Source: Petunia secreta (taxonomy: Eukaryota; Streptophyta; Magnoliopsida; Solanales; Solanaceae). From it: a stretch of DNA of 64,000 bases. Both the position numbers and the translations under genes were made by a program. The notes under the pieces were generated by a model. That model was not told where the DNA came from. It saw only the letters and a program-made list of their open reading frames with translations, and ran no database searches. The stretch is taken from NCBI GenBank assembly GCA_029990175.1, contig JARKIP010000011.1, positions 1,364,001 to 1,428,000 of the forward strand, in the 5' to 3' direction. This document shows, in pieces, positions 37,027 to 46,741 of the stretch (positions within the stretch are counted from its first letter, which is position 1; each line of letters begins with the position of its first letter).

Positions 37027-38585
37027 TGATGCGTGATCATTTTTCTTACTTTAATTCGCTTAAACTCTTGTCTTTAAATCCAAAAGTGACCAATCTATAG
37101 GAAAGTTTAATGCATTTTGCTTGGTTTTAGGTGTTAAGCCTTGCAAGGGAAGGAAGAAACCAAAAGAGCATGATTGCCCAAGAAAAGTAATCTAAATTCA
37201 AGAAGTTGTAGAAACACTGAAGAGGCGAGTGCCCATGCTAGGGGCGATCACCCTTTCTTTGGAGGTACATACCTGCTGAGGATCCAACTGGACACTGAAG
37301 AGACCTCAACCCTTTGTAATAAAGCTGAGAATATGGAAGTCCTATGAAGATGAGACCGCCCATGTCAAGGGCGGGTGCCCATGTCACTTTACAGAGGAAA
37401 AGCTGATAAGAAGAGTATGCGATCGCCTATGCTAAGGGCAGTCGCCCATTACCCTTTGTAAGAAGAGGCTGTTATGAAGAAGATGCGACCACATGATGCT
37501 ATGCCGTGTAGCCCTCTCTTGGAGAAGAAGAAAAGGCGGTCGCCCAATAAAGTGCGGCCGCCCTCTCATACTAACCCAGAAAAGGTCGCCAACCCATGTC
37601 CAAAGAGGCGCCAGCCCTTCTGTCGATTTAGCACCAGAACTCATCCCTTTGGCAAAAGGGCCCCAGCCCAACCTGAAAATGACATTTTTGTAATTAATTT
37701 AGCAAACACTATATATAGCTAGAATTAGATTTTTGAGAGCATCTTACAATTTTACTTTACTTGAGAGGCAAGATAAGGACAAAATACTAAAACCCTTGGT
37801 CAAGTTTCCTTGTATTGTGAAGAACAACATCATTATTTGTAAGAATCATTACTATCTTACTATGTCAATGCATATTTCATTACTTTCAAGTCTTGAATCA
37901 TTACTTAGCATGAGTAGCTAAATCACTAACTAGGGTGCTAATGAAACCCTAGTCCCCTAATCAAATGGGTACATCATAATAAGCTTTTAAACACCCATGA
38001 ATACCGCATTTAACCACTTTTGATTACATTACAACAACTTGAGGTGTACAACTCAAGTTGACCCCAATAAGTACTAGATTTACACCGAGAGGGTAAATCT
38101 AGGAATGGGAAGTGTAGTGATGGGGTACCGGGGGTAAGTGCAAGTCATTTACCCCAGGTTAACGGGTTGAACACCGAGAGGGGAATGTCTTACTTGGGAT
38201 TAGTCGCTAGCGCTTAATGCATCAACTTTTAGCACCGAGAGGACAAGAGTTGGTAGTCTCAACTCTCACCCGAGAGGAGTGAGCTGGGTAAATGCAAGCA
38301 AGGTCCATTAGGTGAACTAGGTGTGAGGAAGCATATAACTATATCCACTGGATTAACGGGCTAGGGGGAAGTTAGTATCCTAGTATTTTCTATTATTGTT
38401 AACTTTACCTTGAAATTCTCTTTACTTTACCATTGTTTAAATTACACTTCAAATTTAGGATTAACTTGCTAATTACATTGAACTCAATTGAATTCAACTA
38501 CTTTTGGTCACGTGTAAGTCCCTGTATTCGACCCCTACAATCGACTAGGGTAATTGTGAGCCCTATCTTTAGCCGGAGCGTGTCA
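37027..38585 (+). mobile_element. 5' LTR of Athila-like element
   Basis: About 1,559 bp from TGATGCGTGATC to GGAGCGTGTCA. The first roughly 830 bp match 51,779-52,602 (for example AGCATGATTGCCCAAGAAAAG in both). Its U3 part (37,220-37,650) is rich in GGCG/CGCC palindromes. Confidence 0.88.
37709..37718 (+). promoter_or_regulatory. LTR TATA box
   Basis: CTATATATAG lies downstream of the GC-rich block in the 5' LTR, the expected place for the element's own promoter. The same word is at about 52,460 in the 3' LTR. Confidence 0.65.
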
Positions 38586-38590
38586 AATCT

Positions 38591-38608
38591 TGGCGCCTTT
38601 ACCGGGGA
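38591..38608 (+). promoter_or_regulatory. Primer-binding site, tRNA-Asp type
   Basis: TGGCGCCTTTACCGGGGA begins five bases after the LTR end. It resembles the complement of the 3' end of plant tRNA-Asp, with two changes, as used by Athila-type elements. Confidence 0.8.
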
Positions 38609-38709
38609 CTTTGGTAGACCATTTAGTTGAATTAATTTAAGTTCTTGTTGTTAGTTAGTGTAATCCGAGCACTTTCACTTTTGGTTTTGGTTTACTTTGA
38701 CTTTGTAGG

Positions 38710-40214
38710 TGTTTATTTAAAATTCCACCAAGGCAAGCGGTTCCACCTAATCAAGATGGAGGTGTCGGTAACCCACAAGTAGATGATCCACCAACACCCC
38801 CTCCTCCGATCAATGAAAATGTGGAAGATGTTGTTGTGGATGAAAATGTTGAAATACTTGATGGGGAACCACTAGATGGAGCACAAACAAATGCCCAAGC
38901 TCAAGGAGCTAGAGTAAGGAGAAATGCAAGGAGGGAACAAGTCAATGATGATGGTTTCTTTGGAGCTATTGTACCTCCTCCAATCCGGGCTAATTTTCAA
39001 ATGCCCCTGGCTGCTATGAATTCACTTGACAATTGAGGATTGTTCGGAGGAGAAGAAGATAAGAATACTAACAAGCACCTCCAAACATATCTTGAGATTT
39101 GTACTCTCAACCGACATGCCGAAGTGACCGATGATGCTTTTCGCCTTAGGCTTTTTCCATTCTCACTAAAAGGAAAAACTAGAGCTTGGTTAGATGGATT
39201 ACCAAAGAGGTGTATTCACGTTTGGGATGAATTGGTAAGGATTTTTCTTGATGAGTATTTTCCACCGGGGATGTTTGTTGATTTGAGGGATGATATCTAT
39301 TATTTTCAACAAAATACGGGTGAGCCATTGCACCAGCTTGGGATCGATTTCTAAAGCTCATTCACTCTTGTTCCAGTCATGGCTTTCCGGATCGAGTTCT
39401 ATTGGAGACTTTCTATAGAGGTCTTGATGACAGCAATCAAACAACCATTAATCATATTGCTCAAGGAGGCTTAATGGAAAGTATTTTTCAACAAGCGACC
39501 GATCTTATCAACAATGTCACAAAGCAATCAAGGCCTTGGAAGTCAAGAGTGAAGAGGCCGGGTACATATGGTTCTAATAATGATGTGATGATAAAAACAA
39601 TTGAATCTCAAGAAGAAAGAATGGCCCAACTTATTATTACGGTTGAGATGCTTGCTAAGAACTAATTGAAGCAAAATCAAGAATCCACAAAGCAAGTCAA
39701 TGCCGTTGATTTACTCCCAAAGAAGTTCATCATGGAGCCAATTATTGTTATCAACCCTACCCTTTGGGGTATGCTCCACGGGATACATGCCTATGGGGTT
39801 TGTACCTCAAGGTCAAGAAGGGCAAATGGCAATTCAAGGTGGCCAAGAGCATGACGAGGATGCCAATTATATTAATACTTATCAAGACTAAAGACCTCCA
39901 TACAATCAAGGCTATAAAGCTCAAGGTCAATGGAAGCCTTACAATAAATGGAGTAACACTCATAAATGGGGTGGTACCAATCAAGGAAGAGAGCAAAATA
40001 ACAATCAAAGAAGCTCCCATGATTCTCAACAAAGTTCAAGCAATCCAAAAAATTCAAAGTTGGAAGGCAGGATGGAGAAGATTTTAAAACTCCAAGAAGA
40101 CAATTCGGATGATATAAAGGATATCAAGCAAATCGTGCAATCACATTCGACTTCTATCAAGTCGCTTGAGTCCCAATATAGCCAATTGTCTCACCAAGTA
40201 AATAAAAGACAATA
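38710..40214 (+). pseudogene. Athila-like gag
   Basis: Retrotransposon gag domain with KGKTRAWLDGLP and WDELVRIFLDEYFPP at 39,040-39,354, preceded by a Pro/Asp/Gln-rich N-terminal part (38,750-39,033). In-frame stop at about 39,034-39,036 and another after 39,351. The frame changes before 39,402, where ETFYRGLDD and INHIAQGGLMES continue the capsid. The C-terminal end (39,670-40,214) is low-complexity, Asn/Gln-rich, in mixed frames. The protein would form the virus-like particle; it cannot be made intact. Confidence 0.85.
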
Positions 40215-40235
40215 ACGGGATTATCGAGTGATACA

Positions 40236-41207
40236 GTGGTGAATCCTAAGAGGAATACAAAAGATCAAGTATTGGACATCATGACTAGAAGTGGAATGAC
40301 TTGGGATGACCCCAGAATGGTAGGTCATATTCAATTAGAGCTTGAAGAGGGTGAGAAAGAAGGAGAGATACTGAGTGATGCAGTAGAGGTTAGAAGTGGA
40401 ACTCAAGGGGAGATGGGGCCAAAAGTTGTCCAAGAGCAAGAGATCCCAATAGTATAAAGAACCCCCAATGACAAAGCCCACTAATACCCACAAAGCCACT
40501 AAAGAACCTCCACCACCCAAAGAAGACATTCCTACCAAGACCACTATCCCAAAGCCCACTCCACCATTCCTACAAAGAAATCAAAAATTGAGAAGAGCCG
40601 ATCATGCAAAGAACGTTTGGGAGAAGATTGTGTCAACTTCCATCAATCTACATTTAGTTGATGCTCTTGGAAAAATGACGGATGTTGCAAAGTTTGTGAA
40701 ATATTTGGTGACAAAGAAGAGGTTTCAGAACTTGAGACCGTCAAGGTCACTCATCAATGTAGTGTCGTTATGTCACATATGATACCCATGAAAATGGAAG
40801 ACCCCAGTGTATTCACTAGACCATATACCATAGGGGGAAGGCAAAGGCATTGTGTGATTTGGGAGAAAGCATCAATCTTATGCCTTATACCGTCTACAAG
40901 ACATTGGGAGGTAAAAAGCCAAGGCCGAATAAGATAAACCTTCATGGCTGATCGATCCATGAAAAAGCCAATTGGAGTTGTTGATAATGTGTTTGTGAAG
41001 GTAGATCATTTTATCTTCCCGACGGATTTTGTTATTTTGGATTGTGCCGTTAATTATAATGTGCCAATTATTATTAGAAGACCATTTTTAGCCACGGGAA
41101 GAGCATTGTGTGATATGGAGAATTGGGAGTTAATCTTTAGATTCAATGAAGAGAAGGTGGTGTTTCCTATTTATAAATCTATAAAGCAACCGATCGATGG
41201 TGCATAG
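40236..41207 (+). pseudogene. Athila-like aspartic protease region
   Basis: After a linker containing MTRSGMTWDD (about 40,280) and the Pro-rich part with PTPPFLQRNQK, the protease active-site region reads ALCDLGESINLMPYTVYKT (about 40,850-40,905). The active site is D-L-G, as known for this lineage in place of D-S/T-G. Downstream, VDHFIFPTDFVILDC and PFLATGRALCDMENWEL complete the domain. The parts fall into different frames with stops between, so the enzyme is dead. Confidence 0.8.
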
Positions 41208-41289
41208 TGTTCTTATGTTAATATGGCTATAGATGCATTGGTGGAAAAAGATAGTTTGACAAGGGAGTATGAAGTGTTAACTCGGCAAA

Positions 41290-41947
41290 TAAAGCTCTAC
41301 CCGACCCCCTCCCCCCGGTCCGGTTGAAAGCCTCACTCCCTCCCTTGATTGATCCAACCTTCTCTATCAGCCCTCGCCTTCCCTTTCGATGTCCGATCCC
41401 GGATACCATGACTTGCCTTCAAACGGGCTTCACCTTCAAAGGAGAGTAATCGATCTGCGGACAGCAAGGCCAATGAAGATCAAATTGACCGGGGCAAGCA
41501 GGGATGGCTGTGAAGCCTGTATTGGGAAGGAGGTTCAGCAGGAAACAAGAGAGTAGCCGCCCGATCCAAAATGCACATTTTTTCGGGTTCATCTTCGATT
41601 GATGTTTTCTTAACCTTTTTAAGACCTTGCGTAAATTTTCGATGTGGTCGGTTCTTTCTTTTGAAAAGACTACCAAATCGTAGCATACGTCTGCCGCGGG
41701 AACAGGAAGAACGGAAATTGACTTTTATGTGAAGTCTTTCCGCCCGCCTACCAATCAAAGAGGCTGAGAGTAAGCGTAAGCTCACCCGGAAGCTCGATTC
41801 GAGATCCGAAAGAAGGGTATGGAGTTTCTCCAAGGAATGCTCACCCGTGGAGGGACTGACGGGGACGGGGCTCGAACCCGCAGCTTCTGCCTTGACAGGG
41901 CGGTGCTCTGACCGATTGAACTACATTTCTCTTTTTTTTTTTTTTTG
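41290..41947. other. Organellar-looking insert (probable NUMT) with gypsy RT scrap
   Basis: Sequence character changes abruptly from AT-rich retrotransposon to about 50% GC, and back at a T-run (41,932-41,946) followed by normal polyprotein codons. It contains a plastid-type trnD-GUC pseudogene on the minus strand and, also on the minus strand (41,520-41,680), a Ty3/gypsy RT scrap with FSKERTDHIENLRKVLKRL and MNPKKCAFWIG, opposite in direction to the host element. Plant mitochondrial genomes carry both plastid-derived tRNA genes and retrotransposon scraps, so a mitochondrial source is likely. Boundaries are good to within about 20 bp. Confidence 0.65.
41851..41930 (-). pseudogene. trnD-GUC: trnD-GUC pseudogene (plastid/mitochondrial type)
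   Basis: The minus strand reads TAGTTCAATCGGTCAGAGCA (D arm), the GTC anticodon in CCCTGTCAAGG, and TGCGGGTTCGAGCCCCG (T arm). Two defects make it a pseudogene: CCCCGT is duplicated after the T arm, and the 5' acceptor strand reads AGAAATG, which no longer pairs with CAGTCCC. The sequence is the organellar, not the nuclear, tRNA-Asp type from my knowledge of plastid trnD. Confidence 0.82.
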
Positions 41948-42379
41948 GGGAATCGAGCGAGATTGTGGAATATGGATGTTGATGATGAAGAAAGCGTGAA
42001 ACAATGTGTTCTTACATTAGAGGGCTTTGGTACTAAGCCATATTCTCCAAAGAGACTTTCTCTTGATCTTGAAAATTGAAAAATCCCACCAATTAAACCT
42101 TCCATTGAAGAACCCTCCCATTCTTGAGCTAAAAATCTTACCAAGTTATTTGAGATATGCCTATCTTGGTCCTAACTCCACTCCTCCCATAACTATTTCT
42201 TCAGATTTGGACCAATCCCACGAAGAAAAGCTCTTAAAAGTTGTGTGAAAGAGATTCGGGCTATTGGGAGGACTTTGGCCGAAATTAGAGGCATTGATCC
42301 GGGAGAGTGTACCGATAAAATCATTCTTGAAGAAGGTTTCAAACCTTCGGTTGAGCATTAAAGTTGGCTGAATCTGGCC

Positions 42380-42979
42380 ATGCAAGAAGTTGTCAAGAAG
42401 GAAATTATAAAAAGGTTGGATGCGGGAGTTGTTGAGCCCTTATCCAATAGTGAATGGGTATCACAAGTTCAATGTGTGCCTAAGAAAGGAGGCATGACGG
42501 TTGTGCACAATGAGAAGGGTGAAGCTATTTCCACTAGGACCGTGTCCACGTGGGGAGTTTGTATGGATTATCATAAGCTCAACAAAGATACAAGGAAAGA
42601 TCATTTTCCCATTCCATTCATTGATCAAATGTTGGATAGGTTGTCCGGAAAGGTTTATTATTGTTTCCTAGATGGGTATTCTGGTTACAATCAAATCTCC
42701 ATTGAAGCAGAAGATCAAGAAAAGACAACATTCACTTCTCCCTATGGGACATTTGCTTTCAAGAAAATGCCCTTTGTCCTTTGCAATGCACCCGCCCATT
42801 TTCAAAGGTGTATGCTCTCTTTGTTTCATGATATGGTTGAGAACTTCTTGGAAGTATTCATGGATGAATTTTTCGTGGTGGGAGGCTTATTTGAAGATTG
42901 CTTGCATAACCTAGATTTGGTACTTGAAAGGCGTGAAGAAACCAAGTTGGTACTTAATTGGGAGAGATGCCATTTCTAG
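42380..42979 (+). pseudogene. Athila-like reverse transcriptase
   Basis: A 199-codon open part of the RT domain, with VPKKGGMTVV, CMDYHKLN, HFPIPFIDQMLDRL, FLDGYSGYNQI and FTSPYGTFAFKKMPF in family order. The catalytic box reads FMDE at 42,857-42,868, with the second aspartate changed to glutamate, and the nearby CMDYHKLN also departs from the usual RKLN. RT copies the element RNA into DNA. A stop ends the frame at 42,977; the thumb region continues in another frame (42,980-43,190). Confidence 0.9.
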
Positions 42980-43173
42980 GTCGAAGAAGGGATTATTTTG
43001 GGGAACAAAGTGTCCAAGCTTGGAATAGAGGTGGATCAAACTAAAATTGATGTTATATCCAAGCTTCCACCTCCCACAACCGTGAAGGGAGTGAGAAGTT
43101 TCCTTGGCCATGCCAGCACTTCTCCAAAATTTCCCAACCTTTATACAAGCTACTTGAGAAGGAAGCAAAATTT

Positions 43174-43733
43174 GTGTTTGATGATGCATGCATTAAGACA
43201 TTTGAAGAGTTGAAAAGAAGGCTCACTACCGCACCCATCATTGTGAGTCCAAATTGGGATTTGCCCTTTAAATTAATGTGTGATGTAAGTGATGGGGCTC
43301 TTGGTGCCATGTTAGGTCAAAGAATTGAAAAGATCTTTCATCCTATTTACTATGCTAGTAAAATAATGAATGGGGCCCAATTGAACTACACGATCACCGA
43401 GAAGGAATTCTTAGGTGTGATGTTTGCATTTGAAAAATTTCGGGTTATTTGATGGGCTCTAAAGTGGTTGTTCATACCGATCATTCGGCCATCCGATACT
43501 TGATGAGTAAGAAAAACTCCAAGCCTCGCTTGATTCGGTGGATATTATTGCTTCAAGAATTTGATGTTGAAGTGAAGGAAAGAAAATGCTCCGAGAATCA
43601 AGTGGCGGACCACTTGTCAATATTGGAAGAAGGGGGGAGACCTTGTGAAGATGATGAAATCAATGATTGTTTTCCTGATTTCTTGCGCTTTCCTTGGAGA
43701 AAATACCATGGTATGCGGAGGTTGCTAATTTAG
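43174..43733 (+). pseudogene. Athila-like RNase H
   Basis: Two frames: 43,174-43,452 with FKLMCDVSDGALGAMLGQ and NYTITEKEFLGVMFAFEKFR, and 43,449-43,733 with VVHTDHSAIRYLMSKK and RLIRWILLLQEFDVEVKERK. A one-base shift near 43,448 separates them. This domain removes the RNA strand after copying and in Ty3/gypsy follows RT directly, as here. Confidence 0.88.
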
Positions 43734-43829
43734 TGGTATGTGGATATTTTCCTGGTGACTATTCGTACAATCAAAGGAAGAAGCTGATGAAAGATGCTTG
43801 TAATTATTGATGGGATTAGCCATATTTGT

Positions 43830-44945
43830 TCAAAATTTGTGCGGGTAGAATGATTCAAAGATGTGTTTCGGAAATTGAGCAATGGGAGATTATCAGTGGA
43901 TACCATTCTTCATCTTATGGTGGGCCTCATGGTAGTATTAGAACCGCATAAAAGATCTTGAAGTGTGGTTTCTATTGGCCAACAATCTATAAAGATGCTC
44001 ATGCCTTTGTGAAAAGTTGTGATATATGCCAAAGAGCCGGAGGTGTGTCAAGAAAGCATGAAATGCCCCAAAATTCTATATGGAGGTAGAGTTGTTTGAT
44101 GTGTGGGGTATTAATTTCATGGGTCCATTCTCAAGCTCTTGTGGGATGAAGTATATCTTGGTAGTCGTTGACTATGTATCTAAGTGGGTAGAAGCGTTTG
44201 GCACTCCTAGAGCCATAATTAGTGATGGTGGTACTCATTTTTGCAACAAGATATTTGACGCACTCCTTGAGAAGTATTAGGTCAAGCAGAAAGTTGCAAC
44301 TCCTTATCATCCACAAATTAGTGGACAAGTGAAAGTGTCTAACAGGGAAATCAAACAAATCTTGGCTAAGGCCGTGAATTCTAACCGGAAGGATTGGGCC
44401 AAGAAGTTGGATGATGCACGTTGGGCTTACATGACGGCTTATGAAACTCCAATAAGTATTTCTCCTTATCGATTGGTGTTTTGAAAGGCTTGTCATCTTC
44501 CTATTGAGCTGAATACAAGGCATTGTGGGCTTTGAAAACGTTGAACTTAGAATGGGAAGTAGCCGCAAAGTCTAGAATGGAGGCATTGAATGAAATAGAT
44601 TCAATGAATATGAGAATGCTTTGTTGTACAAGGAGAAAATGAAAATTGTGCATGATAAAAAGATTTGGAATCTGGAATTCAAGGTGGGAGGCCTTGTGTT
44701 GTTGCTTAATTCCCGGCTTCAATTGTTTTCGGGGAAGTTGAAGTCGAAATAGAGTGGCCCGTTCGAGGTTGTGGTGTTTCTCCCTATGGTGCCCTTGATT
44801 TGGAAGGTAATGATGGAAAGAACTTTCGAGTAAATGGGCACCTGGTGAAGCATTATTTGGGAGTTGTTGAAGGAACAAAGGTGGCGGCCTTGGTTTTCTT
44901 GATTGATCCTAGAGCTAATGGGTCGGCGTCGTGCCACGATGTTAA
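43830..44945 (+). pseudogene. Athila-like integrase
   Basis: The zinc-binding part (43,850-44,050) has SSSYGG-like and SCDICQRAG-like remnants. The core starts at about 44,080 with DVWGINFMGPF (first catalytic Asp) and ILVVVDYVSKWVEA. It continues with IISDGGTHFCN (second Asp) and, after a stop at 44,278, YHPQISGQVKVSNREIKQIL. Two defects stand out: about 20 codons are missing between WVEA and FGTPRAI, and the position where the catalytic Glu is expected (GQVK, 44,332-44,334) is Lys. The C-terminal part to about 44,945 still shows RVNGHLVKHYLG. Inactive. Confidence 0.82.
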
Positions 44946-45571
44946 CTAAGGTACTTCTTTGGAGGCAACCCAAGGTTTTTAGCTAATTAGTTGTTGTTTT
45001 GTAGGTGTCAAAGATGAGTTGCAGCTGGAGTGTGACTGAGAAAAAAATAACCTTAGAGGTAATAGAGAGGTCGCACCTTGCTTGGGCAGCCGCCCCTTGG
45101 GTGACTAAAGGTAATAGAGGAAAATGAAGGTTCAGAGAGCCAAGAACATGCGGTCGCCTCTCAAAAAGGGCGACCATGCATTTTCAAAAATCTAAAATTT
45201 TTTCTAAGTATGAAATGTGAGGCTGTCTGGACTTTCTCCGCACATTTTAGTCGCACATGCAGAGTAGGAGGCCCTTTTTGACACGAAGGTCGCCCCTTCA
45301 AGAGGCGACCGCCCATTTCCTGAACCCTTAAAATTTTGGCTAAGTGTCAAAAATGGAGCTCTCTGGACTTTGAGCGCCCTTTTTGGCCGCATATTCAGTG
45401 TTGGCTGCCCTTTTTCTCAAGTGTGAAGGTTAGAAGCCAACAGGCGGTCACCTACCATTTAGGCGATCGCTCATTTCTCGAAGATCGCATGGTTAAGAAG
45501 GCAGTGCATGGGCGACCGCCCTTGTAAGAGGCGGCCGCCCTTCTCTTCGCAACGGTTACCGAAAAAAGGGG

Positions 45572-45579
45572 TATAAAAG
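45572..45579 (+). promoter_or_regulatory. Internal TATA box upstream of accessory ORF
   Basis: TATAAAAG in the context GGGGTATAAAAGGAACCC, followed about 30 bases later by a CT-rich tract (CCCCTCCTTCCCTCTATTCC) of the kind seen at plant transcription starts. The accessory ORF is 1.16 kb downstream, beyond a plausible intron. Confidence 0.55.
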
Positions 45580-45731
45580 GAACCCTAATGGGCGCCTCTT
45601 CCCCTCCTTCCCTCTATTCCCCTCTGAAACCCTAACCGCCGGCATCCTCCATTCTTTCCGATCATCGGAACCCCCTTCACCCACTCACTCTATAACAAAT
45701 CACTCACTCATTCTGCTGCATCAACTCTCTG

Positions 45732-46735
45732 GTAATCCTTTCAATTCAACTTTATTTTTGCTTTTTAATTTAACTTTAACATATTAGGAGTAGGATTTAG
45801 ATTAAATGTTAAACCCCAAAACAACAAAAATAGGACTTAAGATGGTTGGGGAAAGGGTGAGCGTACCTGTTATCATCTTGAAATCTTGAAGCTTGAGAGT
45901 GTTTTGACCTTGAGAGAGAAAGAAATAGGGGCAATTGTGAAGCTGGTCGTGCTATAATGTTTAAAATCTAGGGTCTCGCACCCTTACTATTGTGTTGATG
46001 ACGAAGTAAGGGCCTCCACCCTTAATGGGTGGTCGCCTGTTCTTCCAAAGTCAGCCACTTGAACTACTTATGGTTCATGAACATGTGGTCGCCAAAATAT
46101 GGTGATGAGACGGAGGACGCACCTTGTTTGTACGGCCGCCCCTTTTGTCTCACATGACCATCTCTCTGAGGAGTGAGTGCATAAGATCAGGCGGGCGCCC
46201 CTTTATGCGGCAAATGCCCTTTGCCTAAGGCCTAAAAATTTTTCTAAGTGTAAAAAAGGCACCTCTATGAGGTTTGGGCGCCCTTTGTGGTCGCCTCTCA
46301 TATTCATGAATTTGAAAGAACGTGCATTTGGAGGCTGCCCATTGATTGGGCGGCCGTCCCTCTGGACTTGCTAAAGATTTGGCTTAGTGTCAAAAATGTA
46401 CCTCTCAGGACTTTGGGAACCCTTTTTGGTCGCCCTTGCAGTGTCCCTCGCCCTTTGTCAAAGAGGAGGCCGCCTATTGTACTTGATTGAAACTTTTCTA
46501 AGTATGGAACACAAGTCCTCAAGACTTTCTCCACCCTTTGTCTCCTCCCTTACAGAGTAGGCCGCCCCTTGTGCAAAATACTGAAAATTCTCTAAGTGTT
46601 GGACTAATAGGCGGCCGCCAATTACACATGCCCCTGCCCTTTTTACTTGTTTTCTGAAACATGATGAGCTCCCAATAGCACTCAATGCCTATCGATTTAG
46701 GTTACTTCTAACATGTTTCCCCTTTGCTTAAACAG
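45732..46735 (+). other. Candidate leader intron of accessory ORF
   Basis: Donor CTCTG|GTAATCC at 45,731/45,732 and acceptor TTTGCTTAAACAG|GG at 46,735/46,736, with a T/C-rich stretch before the acceptor. Removing it joins the CT-rich leader to a point six bases before the ATG at 46,742. Predicted only from splice-site context. Confidence 0.5.
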
Positions 46736-46741
46736 GGTAAA

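Larger units (their letters stand above)
45000..46735 (+). other. Spacer between pol and accessory ORF with GC-rich palindromes and degenerate repeats
   Basis: No coding region. Many GGCGACCGCCC, GCGGCCGCCC and GGCGGTCGCC-type words stand in otherwise AT-rich DNA. A degenerate unit of about 120-140 bp, marked by TTTTCTAAGTGTCAAAAATG followed by CTCTGGACTTTG and CGCCCTTTTTGG, begins near 45,187, 45,329, 46,230, 46,366, 46,486 and 46,582. A promoter-like segment (45,540-45,731) lies between the two groups. Confidence 0.75.

Noticed and set aside
41851..41930. Functional tRNA-Asp gene
   Set aside because: Acceptor stem does not pair and a 6-nt duplication follows the T arm; kept as a pseudogene.
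41782..42144. 120-codon minus-strand frame
   Set aside because: Runs across the organellar insert, the T-run and retrotransposon sequence; a chance frame.
45204..46534. Minus-strand frames sharing an FLTLSQ-like peptide (45,204-45,392 and 46,304-46,534)
   Set aside because: They share it because they lie over the degenerate 120-140 bp DNA repeats; no family match, no start context.
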